Shown: one piece after another, positions 36,160 through 47,638 of the stretch
How the letters are laid out: each line of letters opens with the position of its first letter
How positions within the stretch are numbered: the stretch's first letter is position 1
Assembly: GCA_022647575.1 (NCBI GenBank)
Contig: JALCKY010000007.1
Span: forward strand, 112,711 to 176,710
Direction of reading: 5' to 3'
DNA: 64,000 nucleotides
DNA from: Lachnospiraceae bacterium
Lineage (GTDB): Bacteria > Bacillota > Clostridia > Lachnospirales > Lachnospiraceae
The notes under the pieces: model-generated
Database searches by the model: none
Told to the model about the DNA's origin: nothing
What the model saw: only the letters and a program-made list of their open reading frames with translations
Translations under genes and position numbers: made by a program

Positions 36160-37125
36160 ATGGCTGATCAGAAAACAAAACTATCCAACGGGGCAATCTA
36201 CCGGCGAACCTTCTGCTTCTCATGGGCAAGGCTTCTGCTGCAGGTCATCTGTCTCGTTATTCTATTTGCTTCCGGAGCTGTCGGATTCCTGGTCTCGGGA
36301 CAGAAGGCTGTCGGACTCGGAATCGGAGCGCTGGTCGGAATTGTCATCTGGATTATCCTGAATCATTTTCTGGGCTATCTGCTGAAAGCCGGGCAGATTG
36401 CGATGATGACGAAAGGCGTGACGGAGGATGAACTCCCGGAACACGTTTTCCAGGCCGGGAAACAGGCCGTCAAAGAGAATTTTCTTACGGTAGCAGCCTA
36501 TTACGCGGTTACGGGAATCATCGGCGGAATCTTCCACGAGATAACCAGAGGCATCAATGCCCTGGGCAAAATGGGAGGCAGCGGCGGGACGGAAGTCGCG
36601 GATACCATCAGCTCGGTGATCCAGGTCGTTGTCAGCTATCTGGAGGAGTGCTGCCTCGGCTACGTCTTCTTTAAGCACGGACAGCAGAATGCCTTTAAGA
36701 GCACCTGCGACGGAGCTGTTCTGTTCTTTAAAAACTGGAAGGCGCTTCTGAAGAACCTGGGAAGAATCTTCGGTCTGGGACTGGTATCCCTGATTATCAT
36801 CGGCGGAGCCCTTGCGGTCGGAGCCTATAACATCCTCGGCAGATTCCCTGAGGCGGTCAGTGCAATCAGCCAGGCCATTCATGAAGCATACAAGGACATC
36901 GATGTTTCGGACCCGACGGTGGCGCTTGTTGTTTCTTCCATTCTGATTGCCGTTGTCATCTGGTCGATTCTTCATTCGGTTTTTGTCCGTCCGTTCGTTC
37001 TGGTCGGAGTTCTTCGCAACTATATGCAGGCCGGAGTTGCCAACCCGCCGCAGGAAGAGTCTTACGGCGAGCTTGAAAAACTGTCTCCGAAATTTGCCAA
37101 AGCGCATGCCAAAGCAGTGATGTAA
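36160..37125 (+). CDS. Polytopic membrane protein of unknown function
   Basis: The 321-residue protein has about six hydrophobic segments (25-45, 55-75, 110-125, 205-230, 265-285 and a weaker one). It shares a general pattern with DUF975/DUF4013-like membrane proteins, including the segment FKSTCDGAVLFFKNWK before a helix. GGGGG precedes the ATG. The next gene follows after 30 bp, so the two are likely co-transcribed. No catalytic motif was seen. Confidence 0.8.
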   Translation: MADQKTKLSNGAIYRRTFCFSWARLLLQVICLVILFASGAVGFLVSGQKAVGLGIGALVGIVIWIILNHFLGYLLKAGQIAMMTKGVTEDELPEHVFQAGKQAVKENFLTVAAYYAVTGIIGGIFHEITRGINALGKMGGSGGTEVADTISSVIQVVVSYLEECCLGYVFFKHGQQNAFKSTCDGAVLFFKNWKALLKNLGRIFGLGLVSLIIIGGALAVGAYNILGRFPEAVSAISQAIHEAYKDIDVSDPTVALVVSSILIAVVIWSILHSVFVRPFVLVGVLRNYMQAGVANPPQEESYGELEKLSPKFAKAHAKAVM

Positions 37126-37155
37126 ACTGAATTAACGGACAGCAGGAGAAATTCC

Positions 37156-39039
37156 ATGGAAAAATGGTCAATCGGAAATTTTAAGCGCAGCACGAAAGCA
37201 GTCCTGAAAAAAGACTACTGGCGAATGATCGCGGTATGCTTCATCATGGCTGTCGTCTGCGGAATGTACTCGAATACGACGGCGCTGATCGATGATTATC
37301 CGGACATTGCCAGGACCTTCAGCGGCGGGACGGCAGATGATGAGCAGACGGATGAGAATCAGGCACTTGACCCGTATGCTTCGCAGTCCAATGCAGAACT
37401 GCTGAAAGAGATCTCGGATAACTATTCAAAGACGTTCGGGAACAGCGGATTCTTCAGCGGCAGCAGCGTTGCTTCCTTTATCAGTTCCGGCATCACCATG
37501 TTTTTCCCGAACCCGACGATCGGGAACATGATGCTCCGCGGTCTGGCCATGGCGGGAAAAGCCTACGCCGGAATCACCATCGCCATCTTTATTATCTTCA
37601 TGGTTCTGGGAGTGCTGCTGGATATCTTCCTGTTCAATATGCTCAGAATCGGGGAAAAGCGTTTCTTCATGGAAACACGCACGTACCACGATACGAAGAT
37701 CTACCGTCTGTTCTATCCGTATCAGATCGGGCGGATCGGGAATTCGGCACTTACGATGCTGCTCAGAAACATTTTCCAGATCCTGTGGATGCTGACCATT
37801 ATCGGCGGGCCGATCAAGTATTATGAATATTCCATGATTCCGTATATTCTGGCGGAAAATCCCGACATTGACTGGAAGACCTGCTTCAGGATGTCGAAGG
37901 AAATGATGCGCGGCCATAAGTGGCATGCCTTCCTGATGGATCTTTCTTTCATCGGATGGTGGATCCTCGGATTCCTGACCTTCGGCCTCGTCCAGCTGTT
38001 TTTCCTCAATCCCTATCAGACAGGGAGCTGGACGGAACTGTATTTTGAACTTCGCGGACGCTATATCCGCAATGCAGGTCCGGGTGCGGAGAAGCTGTGC
38101 GATCTCTATCTGACGGAGCGTCCTTCCTTTGTTCCGCAGAGTGCGCAGGCAGGCTTCATCGGAGGCGTGAAATCCGTTGCTTCCGAAATCAAGGTCGGTG
38201 CTGAAAATGCGGCTTCGCTTCTGGCGACAGGAGCAAAGAAAGTCGGTTCCGGAGTCGTGGCAGATCTGACGGAAGCCTTCAATGCCGACGGCGCGACGCT
38301 GACCCGCGATCAGGCCAATGCCATGAGAGCGCAGATCCGTGTCTTCGGAAATGAAGATGTCTATCCGATGGCGATTTCTCCTGTTCAGCCGACGGAGAAG
38401 GCCAAGAAGGTGCTGCTGACGCCGATCCGTGCGGACCGGAAATATACGGTGAGCTCCTATATCCTGATGTTTTTCCTGTTTTCATTTGTCGGATGGGTCT
38501 GGGAAGTCAGCTACTGCATGGCGCAGACGGGTGAGTTTGCAAACCGCGGCGTGCTGACGGGACCGTGGCTTCCGATTTACGGAACCGGCGGAGTCATCAT
38601 GGTGCTCTTCCTGCGGAAATGGCTGAAGAAGCCGGTCCTCACATTCGCCCTGATCGTTACGGTCAGCCTGACCGTGGAATATTTCACGGCGCTGGTCCTC
38701 TGGGTCATGTGGCACAAGAAATACTGGGATTATTCGACGGAGTTCCTGAATCTCCAGGGAAGGATCTGCCTGAAGGGCGGAATTGCCTTCGGGGTCGGGG
38801 GAATGCTTTTCATTTACCTTTTGGCACCGCGGATCGACGACTGGCTGATCCAGAGGATTCCGAAGAAGGCACAGGTGATCGTGTGCGTGATTCTGCTGGC
38901 GGCATTCGGTGCCGATGCCCTTCATTCCGCTTATCATCCGAACGACGGAAAGGGCGTCACGTCCCTTCTGGAAACTTCTCCGGATGAGATCCTGGAAAAT
39001 ACGGGCAGGGCGCTGAAGAGCAGGCTGCACCGATTGTGA
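37156..39039 (+). CDS. DUF975 protein fused to a CmpB-like putative ABC permease domain
   Basis: The 627-residue protein has an N-terminal DUF975-like membrane part (residues 1-320; GNFKRSTKAVLKKDYWRMIA and MIPYILAENPDIDWKTCFRM). A cytosolic linker spans about 320-430. The C-terminal part (435-600) is CmpB-like (SFVGWVWEVSYCMAQTGEFANRG, GPWLPIYGTGG, EYFTALVLWVMWHKKYWDYS). Both families are usually separate small membrane proteins. The fusion and its role are not known to me. Confidence 0.85.
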   Translation: MEKWSIGNFKRSTKAVLKKDYWRMIAVCFIMAVVCGMYSNTTALIDDYPDIARTFSGGTADDEQTDENQALDPYASQSNAELLKEISDNYSKTFGNSGFFSGSSVASFISSGITMFFPNPTIGNMMLRGLAMAGKAYAGITIAIFIIFMVLGVLLDIFLFNMLRIGEKRFFMETRTYHDTKIYRLFYPYQIGRIGNSALTMLLRNIFQILWMLTIIGGPIKYYEYSMIPYILAENPDIDWKTCFRMSKEMMRGHKWHAFLMDLSFIGWWILGFLTFGLVQLFFLNPYQTGSWTELYFELRGRYIRNAGPGAEKLCDLYLTERPSFVPQSAQAGFIGGVKSVASEIKVGAENAASLLATGAKKVGSGVVADLTEAFNADGATLTRDQANAMRAQIRVFGNEDVYPMAISPVQPTEKAKKVLLTPIRADRKYTVSSYILMFFLFSFVGWVWEVSYCMAQTGEFANRGVLTGPWLPIYGTGGVIMVLFLRKWLKKPVLTFALIVTVSLTVEYFTALVLWVMWHKKYWDYSTEFLNLQGRICLKGGIAFGVGGMLFIYLLAPRIDDWLIQRIPKKAQVIVCVILLAAFGADALHSAYHPNDGKGVTSLLETSPDEILENTGRALKSRLHRL

Positions 39040-39083
39040 TGCGCAGCTGAACAGAATAGAAACAAAGAAGTAACGGAATCAAT

Positions 39084-39115
39084 AAAGGCGGCAGAGCAGA
39101 TGCTCCGCCGCCTTT
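39084..39115. terminator. Bidirectional terminator
   Basis: AAAGGCGGC and GAGCA pair with TGCTC and GCCGCCTTT around a 2-nt loop with one mismatch. It serves the converging membrane-protein and gdhA genes. Confidence 0.8.
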
Positions 39116-39137
39116 GATAATCTGTTCTTTTTAAAAA

Positions 39138-40399
39138 TCAGGGCCAGATGCCTCTCATCATCTTCGCATCGACGACACGCTTGACCGCGATCAGGTAAGC
39201 ACCTGTTCTTAAGGAGACGTGTTTCTCCTGGGAAATGTCCCAGACTCCTTCGAACGCTTTGTCCATGATGGTCTTCAGCTTGTCATTGGCTTCGTCAAGA
39301 CTCCAGTAGAGAGACTGGATGTTCTGGACCCATTCAAAATAGGAGACCACGACGCCGCCGGCATTGGCAAGAATATCCGGAACGACCGGGATGCCTTTCT
39401 TGTTGAGAATCTCGTCGGCTTCGACGGTCGTCGGGCCGTTAGCCGCTTCAACGATCAGTTTGGCCTTGATCTTGGAAGCGTTCTTCTTGTTGATCTGGTT
39501 CTCCATGGCAGCCGGAATAAGAACGGTGACCGGGAGTTCCAGCAGCTCTTCATTTGTCATGCGCTTGATGGTCTTGTCCTTGAAACCGGAAAGAAGATTT
39601 CCGCGGACGGAGACGTGTTCCAGGATCGCGTCGATCGGAAGACCGCCCTTTTTATAAATGGCTCCGCTGATGTCGCTGACGGCTTCGATGCAGCCGCCCT
39701 GCTCATGCAGGAAACGGACCGTGTTGGAACCGACATTGCCGAGGCCCTGGACTGCGAAGGTGGAATCCTTTACAGGAGAGGCCGAGCTTTTCCATGGTAT
39801 TGAGAGTGGTGATCACGACGCCGCGGCCGGTCGCCGGCGTACGTCCCGAGGGCACCGCCCAGTTCAATCGGCTTGCCCGTAACGACACCCGGTACGCAGT
39901 GGCCCTGGAGCATGCTGTATGTATCCATGATCCAGCCCATCATTTCTGCGTTTGTTCCCATATCCGGAGCCGGGATATCCTGTTCCGGTCCGATCAGAGG
40001 AGCGATGGCAGCCGTGTAGCGCCTGGTGATGCGGCGAAGCTCTGCGTCGGAAAGCGTGCTCGGATCGCAGACGACAGCGCCCTTGCCGCCGCCGTAAGGA
40101 ATGTTGACGGTCGCGCATTTGAAGGTCATCCAGGCGGACAGCGCCTTGACTTCATCGATGTTTGCAAAAGGACTGTAACGGATACCGCCTTTTGCCGGTC
40201 CGCGGACAGTGGAATGCTGTACGCGGAAGCCTTCGAAGATACGAATGCTTCCGTCATCCATGATTACGGGAAAGTTGACTTTCAGTTCCCGCTCCGGGTA
40301 GGTGACGGCTTCATACTGGCTCTTGGTATACCCTAAAAGCTTTGCGGCGTTGGTAATCATTGCAACGACGTTGTCATAAGGATTATACGTTTTGTCCAT
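39138..40399 (-). pseudogene. gdhA: Glutamate dehydrogenase with two one-base insertions
   Basis: The N-terminal frame has the catalytic region KGGIRYSP and [13 protein letters not shown] (active Lys) and [16 protein letters not shown]. It breaks near 39845, where one extra base follows GGALG. The middle frame ([20 protein letters not shown]) breaks again near 39768, with one extra base in AAAGG. The last frame gives FAVQGLGNVGSNT, which holds the NAD(P) Rossmann motif, and runs to the stop. Removing two bases gives 419 residues, exactly a bacterial GDH length. The gene converts glutamate to 2-oxoglutarate and ammonia. Sequence error or a young pseudogene. Confidence 0.88.
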
Positions 40400-40497
40400 A
40401 CCTCGTTCGACCCTCTTTCTCCTATTAAATTTTTTTGGTTGGGATAAAAAATATTTTCCCTTAATTACAATCTAGTCCATTTTCGGACAAAAGTAAA

Positions 40498-40535
40498 CCC
40501 CTTTCAGGCAAAATCTTTTTTTGACCTGAAAGGGG
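40498..40535 (-). terminator. Terminator of the galactosidase operon
   Basis: CCCCTTTCAGG and CCTGAAAGGGG form a perfect 11-bp stem with a 16-nt loop, 27 bp after the alpha-galactosidase stop on this strand. The T tract is broken (GTTTACTTTT). Confidence 0.65.
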
Positions 40536-40561
40536 CTGATTTTGGGGTGAATTTCAGCGGT

Positions 40562-42941
40562 TTACTGCTTTTCGAAAAGGTACATCCGTGAATCGAAATC
40601 CTTCATGATGCGGGTGTTTTCATTGAAGCCGGTAGAACCGTATCCCATCTTCAGACGCAGGCCGGAGAGATTCAGTACGCTTCCGGAAATGAGGCAGTCG
40701 TCTTTTTCCGCATTGATCTTCACGAAGTGTCCGATGGCATGGTGCACGATGCCGTCCTGTCTGATATGGACAGGGGCAATGTAATTGATCAGGCTTCCGA
40801 AATCTTCGATGCCGTGGTCGGCGGCGCGGCTGGTGACGCGGTAGAGCGCCTCTTCGTCAAGGCCTTCTGTCCGGAACTCATCAAAGAAGGTATTCGGCTC
40901 CATTTCCCGGCAGATCAGACAGCCGGCAGCCATGGAACGGTCTTCGGAAACGACCATCCATTTTCCGTCAGAGAGACGGTAATAGCTGCCGTACTGGAAG
41001 ATGTTCCGCCATTTCTTATAGAATTCCACCTGCTCCGAGATTTCTTTCTTTTCTTTATCAGAAAGCTCGGTCAGATTGAGCTCGTAGCCGAAGGCCCCGA
41101 AGGCGGCGACTTCAAACCGCGTTTCCAGCGGCACGGTCCGCATCGTCTGATGGTTGGGGCAGCCGGAGACATGCGCGCCCATGCAGGAGGCCGGGTAGCC
41201 GTAGCTGTAGCCGCGCTGGATGGAGAGACGGCGGATGGCATCCGTGTCATCCGATCCCCAGATCTGCGGGAAATAAGAGAGGATTCCAAGATCGAAGCGG
41301 CATCCTCCGGAGGCGCAGCCTTCGAAAAGGATCTCAGGGAATTCCTCTGTCAGCTTTTTCATGACCGAATAGAGCCCGAGGATATAGCGGTGATAGAATT
41401 CTCCCTGTCGGTCAGGAGGGAGCTTCGGGGAGAACGCATCGGAAAAGACGCGGTTCATGTCCCATTTGACATAGGAAATACTGCCGCTGCGGAAGACGTT
41501 TTCCATCGCCTGGGCTATGTAATCGCAGACGTCTGAACGCGTCAGATCGAGCAGCATCTGGTGCCGGCCTAGAGACTGCTCACGGTCAGGCGCGGCGACA
41601 GCCCAGTCGGGGTGGGCGCGGAAGAGATCGCTGTTTTCATTTACCATTTCCGGCTCGACCCAGATTCCGAACATCAGGCCCATGGCGTTGATTTTCGAGG
41701 AGAGACCTCTGAAGTCCGCCCGGCAGCTTTTTGGTATTGACCGTCCAGTCGCCGAGGGACTGCCGGTCATCATTGCGCGTGCCGAACCAGCCGTCATCCA
41801 GAACGAAAAGCTCGATGCCGGTCTCTTTCGCCGCTTTTGCCAGACGCAGCAGGGAAGCTTCGTTAAATTTGAAATAGCTTGCTTCCCAGCTGTTGATCAG
41901 GACCGGACGGCTGCGGTGCTGCCATTTCCCGCGGACAATGTGTTCCCGGACGAAATGATGCATCTGCCGGCTCATGCAGCCGCGCCCCTCCGCGGTAAAC
42001 GTCATGACGGCTTCCGGCGTTTCAAACGAATCCCCCGGCATCAGGCTCCAGGAGAAACCGTCCGGATTGATTCCGGATACAAAGCGGCTTTTGCGGAAAC
42101 CGCTGACGGAAAGACTCTCGTAATGGTTTCCGCTGTAAACCAGGTTGAAGCCGAAGCATCGTCCGCGTTCTTCGGTGCAGTCCGGATCCTCGATCATGAC
42201 GAAGGGATTGGAGCGGTTGGACGAGAAGCCGCAGACAGACTCATTTACCAGACGGCCGGCTTTCAGGATGGTTTCATTCATGTCCATCTCGCGTGCCCAG
42301 TGACCGCTGAAGGTCACCATGCGGTATCCGCAGTCCTGGAAATCCAGCTGCAGACTCATGAATTTCCGGATGATGACAGGACGCTGGATCTGGGCAATGT
42401 TTCTGTGACCGCTGCGGAGAAGCTTTGCGGAGCGGGTGATGACATCGCAGTCCGGATAGACCGAATACCTCAGAAGAAGCGTCAGGTCCGGGTAGGCCTT
42501 TTCCTTCAGGGTCAGCGTCAGGGTCTGTGCAGCACCGTATGAAAACGGCAGGCCGTCGGATACGCAGCTGCCGTCTGAAATTTCCGCTTTCTCAAAAAGG
42601 AAGTCGCAGGAGGTGACGCCGTCGCCGTGAGTCAGTTCGAGGAATGGCTCCCGGATGTCGCCCTTGCCGTAGGAAGACATTTCCAGGCAGAGGTCTTCCA
42701 GTGCAAGGCTCGGATATTCCCCGGAATAGACGATGCAGTCTCCGGGAGCGAATTCTTTTTTCTCCGTCAGCGCCGCGGCTGCTTCGGAAAGGCGTGCGGC
42801 AGGATCTTCTTTGCCGAAGTCCTGCGGAAAAAAACGTTCTCCGTAATACAGGTGCTCCGGATGTCCGGAAGGAAGTATCTGAAAAAGATAGGATGTGTTT
42901 CCGGTCTGAAGCAGAAACACCTTCCCGCTCTGAAGAATCAT
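40562..42941 (-). pseudogene. GH36 alpha-galactosidase with a one-base insertion
   Basis: The first frame (434 residues) carries the N-terminal beta domain and the barrel start LFVLDDGWFGTRNDD and SLGDWTVNTKKLPGGL. The continuation, in the next frame from about 41713, has GLMFGIWVEPEMVN, the nucleophile motif SYVKWDMNR, and the acid/base region EGCASGGCRFDLGI. Deleting one base joins them at about 792 residues, slightly long for GH36. It hydrolyses raffinose-type alpha-galactosides in the cytosol. GGAGG inside the end of the beta-galactosidase gene serves its ATG, which starts 4 bp after that stop. Confidence 0.9.
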
Positions 42942-42944
42942 GGA

Positions 42945-45450
42945 TTATCCTCCTTTGTCCTCCGACACATGGAAATGTACCGTTTCCTGATGTCCGTCCC
43001 ATTCGATTTTCAGCGTGCCGTCCCCCGTGCTTCCGTTCGTGCGGACATAGGTTCCCCCCATTCCTCCCTTGAGGGAAATGAGGCAGGGCCCGATCAGCGA
43101 GACGGCTCCTTCCGCATGCAGCTGCAGGCATTCCTGATAATAAGGCAGCAGGTTGCCGCTGCCGTCCAGCATGCGGAAGCGCAGGCTCTCGGCATCGTAG
43201 GTGCGGCCGATGACAAGCTCATGCACGGCCGCAGACGGTTCCTGTCCCGGAGCTTCAGGACTGCCCGTACCGACCCGGATTTCCAGATGGTCCGCTGAAG
43301 AAGGCGTCCGGATCCGCGAGGCAGTCACCTGTCCGCTCCGGATCGCGTCAAAGCGGTAGGTAATGACCTTTGCCGCCCCAGTTGCCGACATAGCCGTAAT
43401 AAAGACGCAGCCCGTCTTCCATCGTGAGATGCTGGAAGACCATCAGGGAGGCAATCTTCACTTTGTGGCGAAGAGGCAGGCCGTTCTGGCCGTACTTTGC
43501 GATCGCGCTGAGCGCCTCCTTGATTTTTTCTGCCTGGGTTTCGGTATATTTCTCATGCTTGGCGATCAGTCCGCCGACAAAGTCATCGATGAAGACAGGC
43601 GGGTGGGGCAGGGCACCGAAGCGTTTTTTGTCAGGGAAGAATTCCTTTCACGAATTCGTCGTTCCGGTAAAGCCGGATGCTGTCCGCATTGGTCAGGGCG
43701 ATCACTTCCGGAAGACTTCCCCCCGGATGCTCTCCGATGTCCATCGTGGAAGTCAGTTCGAAGACGTCTTTATCGTCGGACTGCGAGGCATAGACAGCGG
43801 CTGCGGTTTTGGGATTGCGGAACATATCCATTACGCCGTGATAGCAGATGCGGTCGCCCGCTCCGAAATCCTTATGCGTATTGTAGTCAAACATGCACCA
43901 TCCGAATGAACCGGCGATGTCCGGTTCCGAGGCGGCCGCGTTCAGGACCGTGAGGTGCCGCATCACATGCTCGGTCCGGTGATCTTCGCAGTCGAAAGAT
44001 TTCGTCGGATACATGTGTCCGTTGTATTCGGAAATGAGATAGCCTTTGGACATGTCGGATGTCACTTCTTTTTTCGGCGAGCAGCCCGCATTGGTTCCGT
44101 TGTGCAGGAAATCGTTGTAGGTGTAGACGTCTTCCAGCAAATGGGACTTCTGCAGGAAACGGACTCCTCCGGTCGGACGCGAAGGGTCCAGCTCATGGGC
44201 AATCCGGTTTGTTTCCGTATAGAAGGCATCGTCGTCCTGCGACTCGTTGATGCGGACGCCCCACAGAAAGATTGCCGGATGATTCCGGTACTGCAGGATC
44301 ATTTCCCGGAGGTTCGTGCAGGCAGCCTTCTTCCATTTTTCATTGCCGATGTGCTGCCAGCCGGGGAGCTCCGTGAAGACCAGAAGGCCGATCTCGTCGC
44401 AGCGGTCGATGAAAGACTGGGCCTGCGGATAATGCGAGGTACGGACGGCATTGCAGCCGAGCTCGTATTTCAGGATATCGGCATCTTCCCTCTGCAGGCG
44501 GTCCGGCATGGCATAGCCGACGTAGGGATAGGACTGATGACGGTTGAGGCCGCGCAGGCGGATCTTCTCTCCGTTCAGATAAAAGCCGTCCGCCCGGAAA
44601 GACACCCCGCGGAAGCCGAACCGGACATCCTGTTCGTCCAGCAGCTTTCCGCCGCAGGAAAGGCGCGTGCGGAGTCTGTAGAGCACAGGACGGCGGATGT
44701 CCCAGCGGTCGACCGGACCTGCCGGGAACCGGACGGTGACCGTTCCGCCTGCGGAGGGAGTGACTTCCTCGCTGACGGTTTTGAGAACGGTTCCATTTCC
44801 ATGGATCAGGGTCTGCGTGATTTCATAGGGATGTGTCCCGTGCCGGCGGAATGCGCTTTCCTCCCATGCGGAAGATGCAGGGTGATGAGGCTCTGTACGT
44901 CCGCGGAAGCGGACGGATCCTCCGCCCCCGGCGTCGTCACGAAGATGTTTTCAAGATAGGCCGGTTCGCGCAGCTTCAGGGTGATGCTGCGCGTAATGCC
45001 GCCGTAGGTCATATAGTCGATGACATTTCCGAAGGGAGGGATATTCAGGCTCTCTCGGCTGTCGAGACGGATTGCGAGAACATTTTCCTGCTCACCTTCT
45101 TCGGGAATCTGCAGGGCAGATGTGATATCAGCCGTAAAAGCGGTATAGCCGCAGCTGTGGTGTGCGGCTTCCTTTCCGTTTACAAAGACCTGTGCATCGT
45201 GGGCGGCACCGTCGATCGTCAGCAGCACCGTCTTCCCTTTCCAGGAAGAAGGAACGGACAGAATTTTCCGGTAGCCGCTGAGCATCTGATAGACGTGTTC
45301 GTCGAAGCAGTTGAACGGAGTGACGGTGACTGTATGGGGAATCGAGACGGTTTCCATCGCTGAGGAATCGAAACCGGACTCCGCCATGCGGCTGTCCCAT
45401 TCCCCGGCAAAAAGCCATCCTTCGTTGAGATCGATTGCTGCATTTTCCAT
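42945..45450 (-). pseudogene. GH2 beta-galactosidase with three one-base indels
   Basis: The start at 45450 has GGAGG 8 nt upstream. The first frame has the sugar-binding domain (GWLFAGEWDSRM, SIPHTV). A missing base near 44863 leads to the central frame with RLRGLNRHQSYPYVGYAMPD, YPQAQSFIDRCDEIGLLVF, LWGVRINESQDD (acid/base Glu) and LISEYNGHMYPT. An extra base near 43646 (AAAGG) and another near 43370 (AAAGG) separate the C-terminal parts. Correcting all three gives about 834 residues, normal for GH2. It is the first gene of an operon with the alpha-galactosidase. Confidence 0.88.
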
Positions 45451-45638
45451 TGAAAAAGCCTCCTGCAAGTGATGCTTTGATTTTACATCGGATTCCCCGT
45501 GAAAGGAAGGTCTTCCGCAAGTATACAATGCTTTTCTGCGGGGAGAGTGGTAAGATAAAAAGGAAAGATACACCGGAGACGGCGGCAGGTCCGGACCCGG
45601 AAGCGTTTGGTGATCTGTCATGAGAGGAGAGAGGTCAG

Positions 45639-47519
45639 ATGCTTGATCAGATTAATCTGAATAAGGAAATCAGCAAGGAAGATTTCAAGAAACAGATGAA
45701 GGAAATGGAACCGCGTATCGCCCTCGCGGAGAGGCGCTGCAAAGCCCTGGGAATTCCGGTCATCATCCTGTTTGAAGGATGGGGCGCATCCGGAAAAGGA
45801 ACCCTGATCAATCGCCTGATACAGCCTCTTGATCCGCGCGGATTCCGTGTCTTCACGATTCAGGAGCCGACGGAAGACGAAGCGATGCGGCCTTTCATGT
45901 GGAGATTCTGGACAAGGACGCCGGCCAGCGGCCGGATTCATATTTTCGACCAGAGCTGGTACGAGAGGGCCCTCTTTGAAGACAAGAAGGATGCGATTGC
46001 CGAAATCACGAACTTTGAGGAACAGCTTGCGACCGGCGGAACGCTGATCATCAAGTTTTTCCTGCACATCTCGAAAGAAGAACAGGCCAGGAGATTCAAG
46101 AAGCTGGAATCGCTCGATGCGACCCAGTGGCGCGTCAACGACCGGGACCGGGAACAGAATAAAGATTACGACAGCTGGGTACAGCGCTATGACAAGCTGC
46201 TGATCGAAACCGACAAGGCGTATGCGCCGTGGACGGTCGTGGAGTCGACGGACCGGGAATATGCGGCGGCGAAGATCCTGTCTACGGCAGTCCTGGCCAT
46301 GGAGGCGGCAGCAGATAAAAAGGAAGCGGCCAATGCGGCGAAAGCGGCAGCCAAGGCGGCCAAAGCAGCAGATAAATCCCCGGAAGCACAGAAGGCAAAA
46401 GAAGAAAAAAATGATTTCCGGAACGGCGTGCTGGCCGGCGTGGATCTTACGCAGAAGCTGAGCCGCAAAGAGTACAAGGAAAAACTGGAGACGCTCCAGA
46501 AGAGGATGAAGTATCTCCACAATGAAATGTATCAGCACCGGATTCCGGTCGTGCTTGCCTTTGAAGGCTGGGACGCAGGCGGAAAAGGCGGTGCCATCAA
46601 ACGGATTACCGAAGCCATTGACCCGAGGGGCTATGAAGTCTGCCCGACGGCGGCTCCGAATGACATCGAGAAAGCGCATCATTATCTCTGGAGATTCTGG
46701 GAGAAAGTCCCGAAGTTCGGACACCTCGCCATTTTCGACCGGACCTGGTACGGCCGCGTCATGGTGGAGCGCATCGAAGGCTTCTGCACGGAGCAGGAAT
46801 GGAAGAGAGCCTATGCGGAAATGAACCAGATGGAATCCTGCTGGACAAACGACGGCTATGTCGTCCTGAAATTCTGGATGCAGATCGACAAGGATGAACA
46901 GGAACGCCGTTTTACGGAACGTCAGAATACGCCGGAGAAACAGTGGAAGATCACGGACGAAGACTGGCGCAACCGTGCAAAATGGGATCAGTATGAGGAA
47001 GCGGTCGACGAGATGATCGTCAAGACTTCGACGGAAAAGGCACCGTGGATCATCGTGGCAGGCAATGACAAATATACAGCCAGGATCCAGGTCCTGGAAG
47101 CCGTCGTGAACGCCATCGAAGCCCGGATGAACGAAGTAAAAGGCAGAAAGTCCGGCGGAAACGGGAAGACGGCGGATGGCAGGAAGAATGTAAAAGAAGA
47201 GAAAGCCGGGAAAGAGCAGAAGAAAGAGAAAGCAGAGAAAGAACAGAAGAAAGAAAAAGCAGAGAAAGAGCAGAAGAAAGAAAAAGAAAAAAAGGATCCG
47301 CAGGAAAAGAAGGACGCAAAAGATGCCGCAGCTGTCGGCACCGCGGAAAAGAAAGCAGACAAGGAAAAGAAAGCGGAAAAGAAGACAGATAAGGCAAAGA
47401 AAGCGGATCAGGCAAAGAAAAAAGATAAGGCAGAAGCAGATCAGACAAAGAAAAAAGATAAGATAAAGAAAACGGATAAGGTAAAGAAAACAGATAAAGC
47501 AAAGAAACAGATAAAATAA
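45639..47519 (+). CDS. pap: Polyphosphate:AMP phosphotransferase, two PPK2 domains and a Lys-rich tail
   Basis: The 626-residue protein has two PPK2 domains. Domain 1 has GWGASGKGTLI near residue 48 and FDQSWYER near 106. Domain 2 has GWDAGGKGGAIKR near 310 and FDRTWYGR near 368. They are joined by an Ala/Lys-rich linker (AAKAAAKAAKAADK). Class II PPK2 enzymes of this double form use polyphosphate to phosphorylate AMP to ADP. The last 130 residues are almost only Lys, Glu, Asp and Ala in repeats such as KEQKKEKAE, which is unusual. GAGAGGAGAGAGG precedes the ATG. Confidence 0.92.
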   Translation: MLDQINLNKEISKEDFKKQMKEMEPRIALAERRCKALGIPVIILFEGWGASGKGTLINRLIQPLDPRGFRVFTIQEPTEDEAMRPFMWRFWTRTPASGRIHIFDQSWYERALFEDKKDAIAEITNFEEQLATGGTLIIKFFLHISKEEQARRFKKLESLDATQWRVNDRDREQNKDYDSWVQRYDKLLIETDKAYAPWTVVESTDREYAAAKILSTAVLAMEAAADKKEAANAAKAAAKAAKAADKSPEAQKAKEEKNDFRNGVLAGVDLTQKLSRKEYKEKLETLQKRMKYLHNEMYQHRIPVVLAFEGWDAGGKGGAIKRITEAIDPRGYEVCPTAAPNDIEKAHHYLWRFWEKVPKFGHLAIFDRTWYGRVMVERIEGFCTEQEWKRAYAEMNQMESCWTNDGYVVLKFWMQIDKDEQERRFTERQNTPEKQWKITDEDWRNRAKWDQYEEAVDEMIVKTSTEKAPWIIVAGNDKYTARIQVLEAVVNAIEARMNEVKGRKSGGNGKTADGRKNVKEEKAGKEQKKEKAEKEQKKEKAEKEQKKEKEKKDPQEKKDAKDAAAVGTAEKKADKEKKAEKKTDKAKKADQAKKKDKAEADQTKKKDKIKKTDKVKKTDKAKKQIK

Positions 47520-47638
47520 AGAGACTGATAAAATAAAGAAACAGACTATTAGAAGTCAAGCATGAAATCATCATTTTTTGAATAAAGTGCAGGAATGCAT
47601 TTTAGATAAATCAGCACCTTGAAAACTGCATGACGATT

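Noticed and set aside
46187-47574. Long reverse-strand frames opposite the pap gene (Ser/Phe/Leu-rich)
   Set aside because: They are mirror products of the Lys/Glu/Ala-rich coding sequence.
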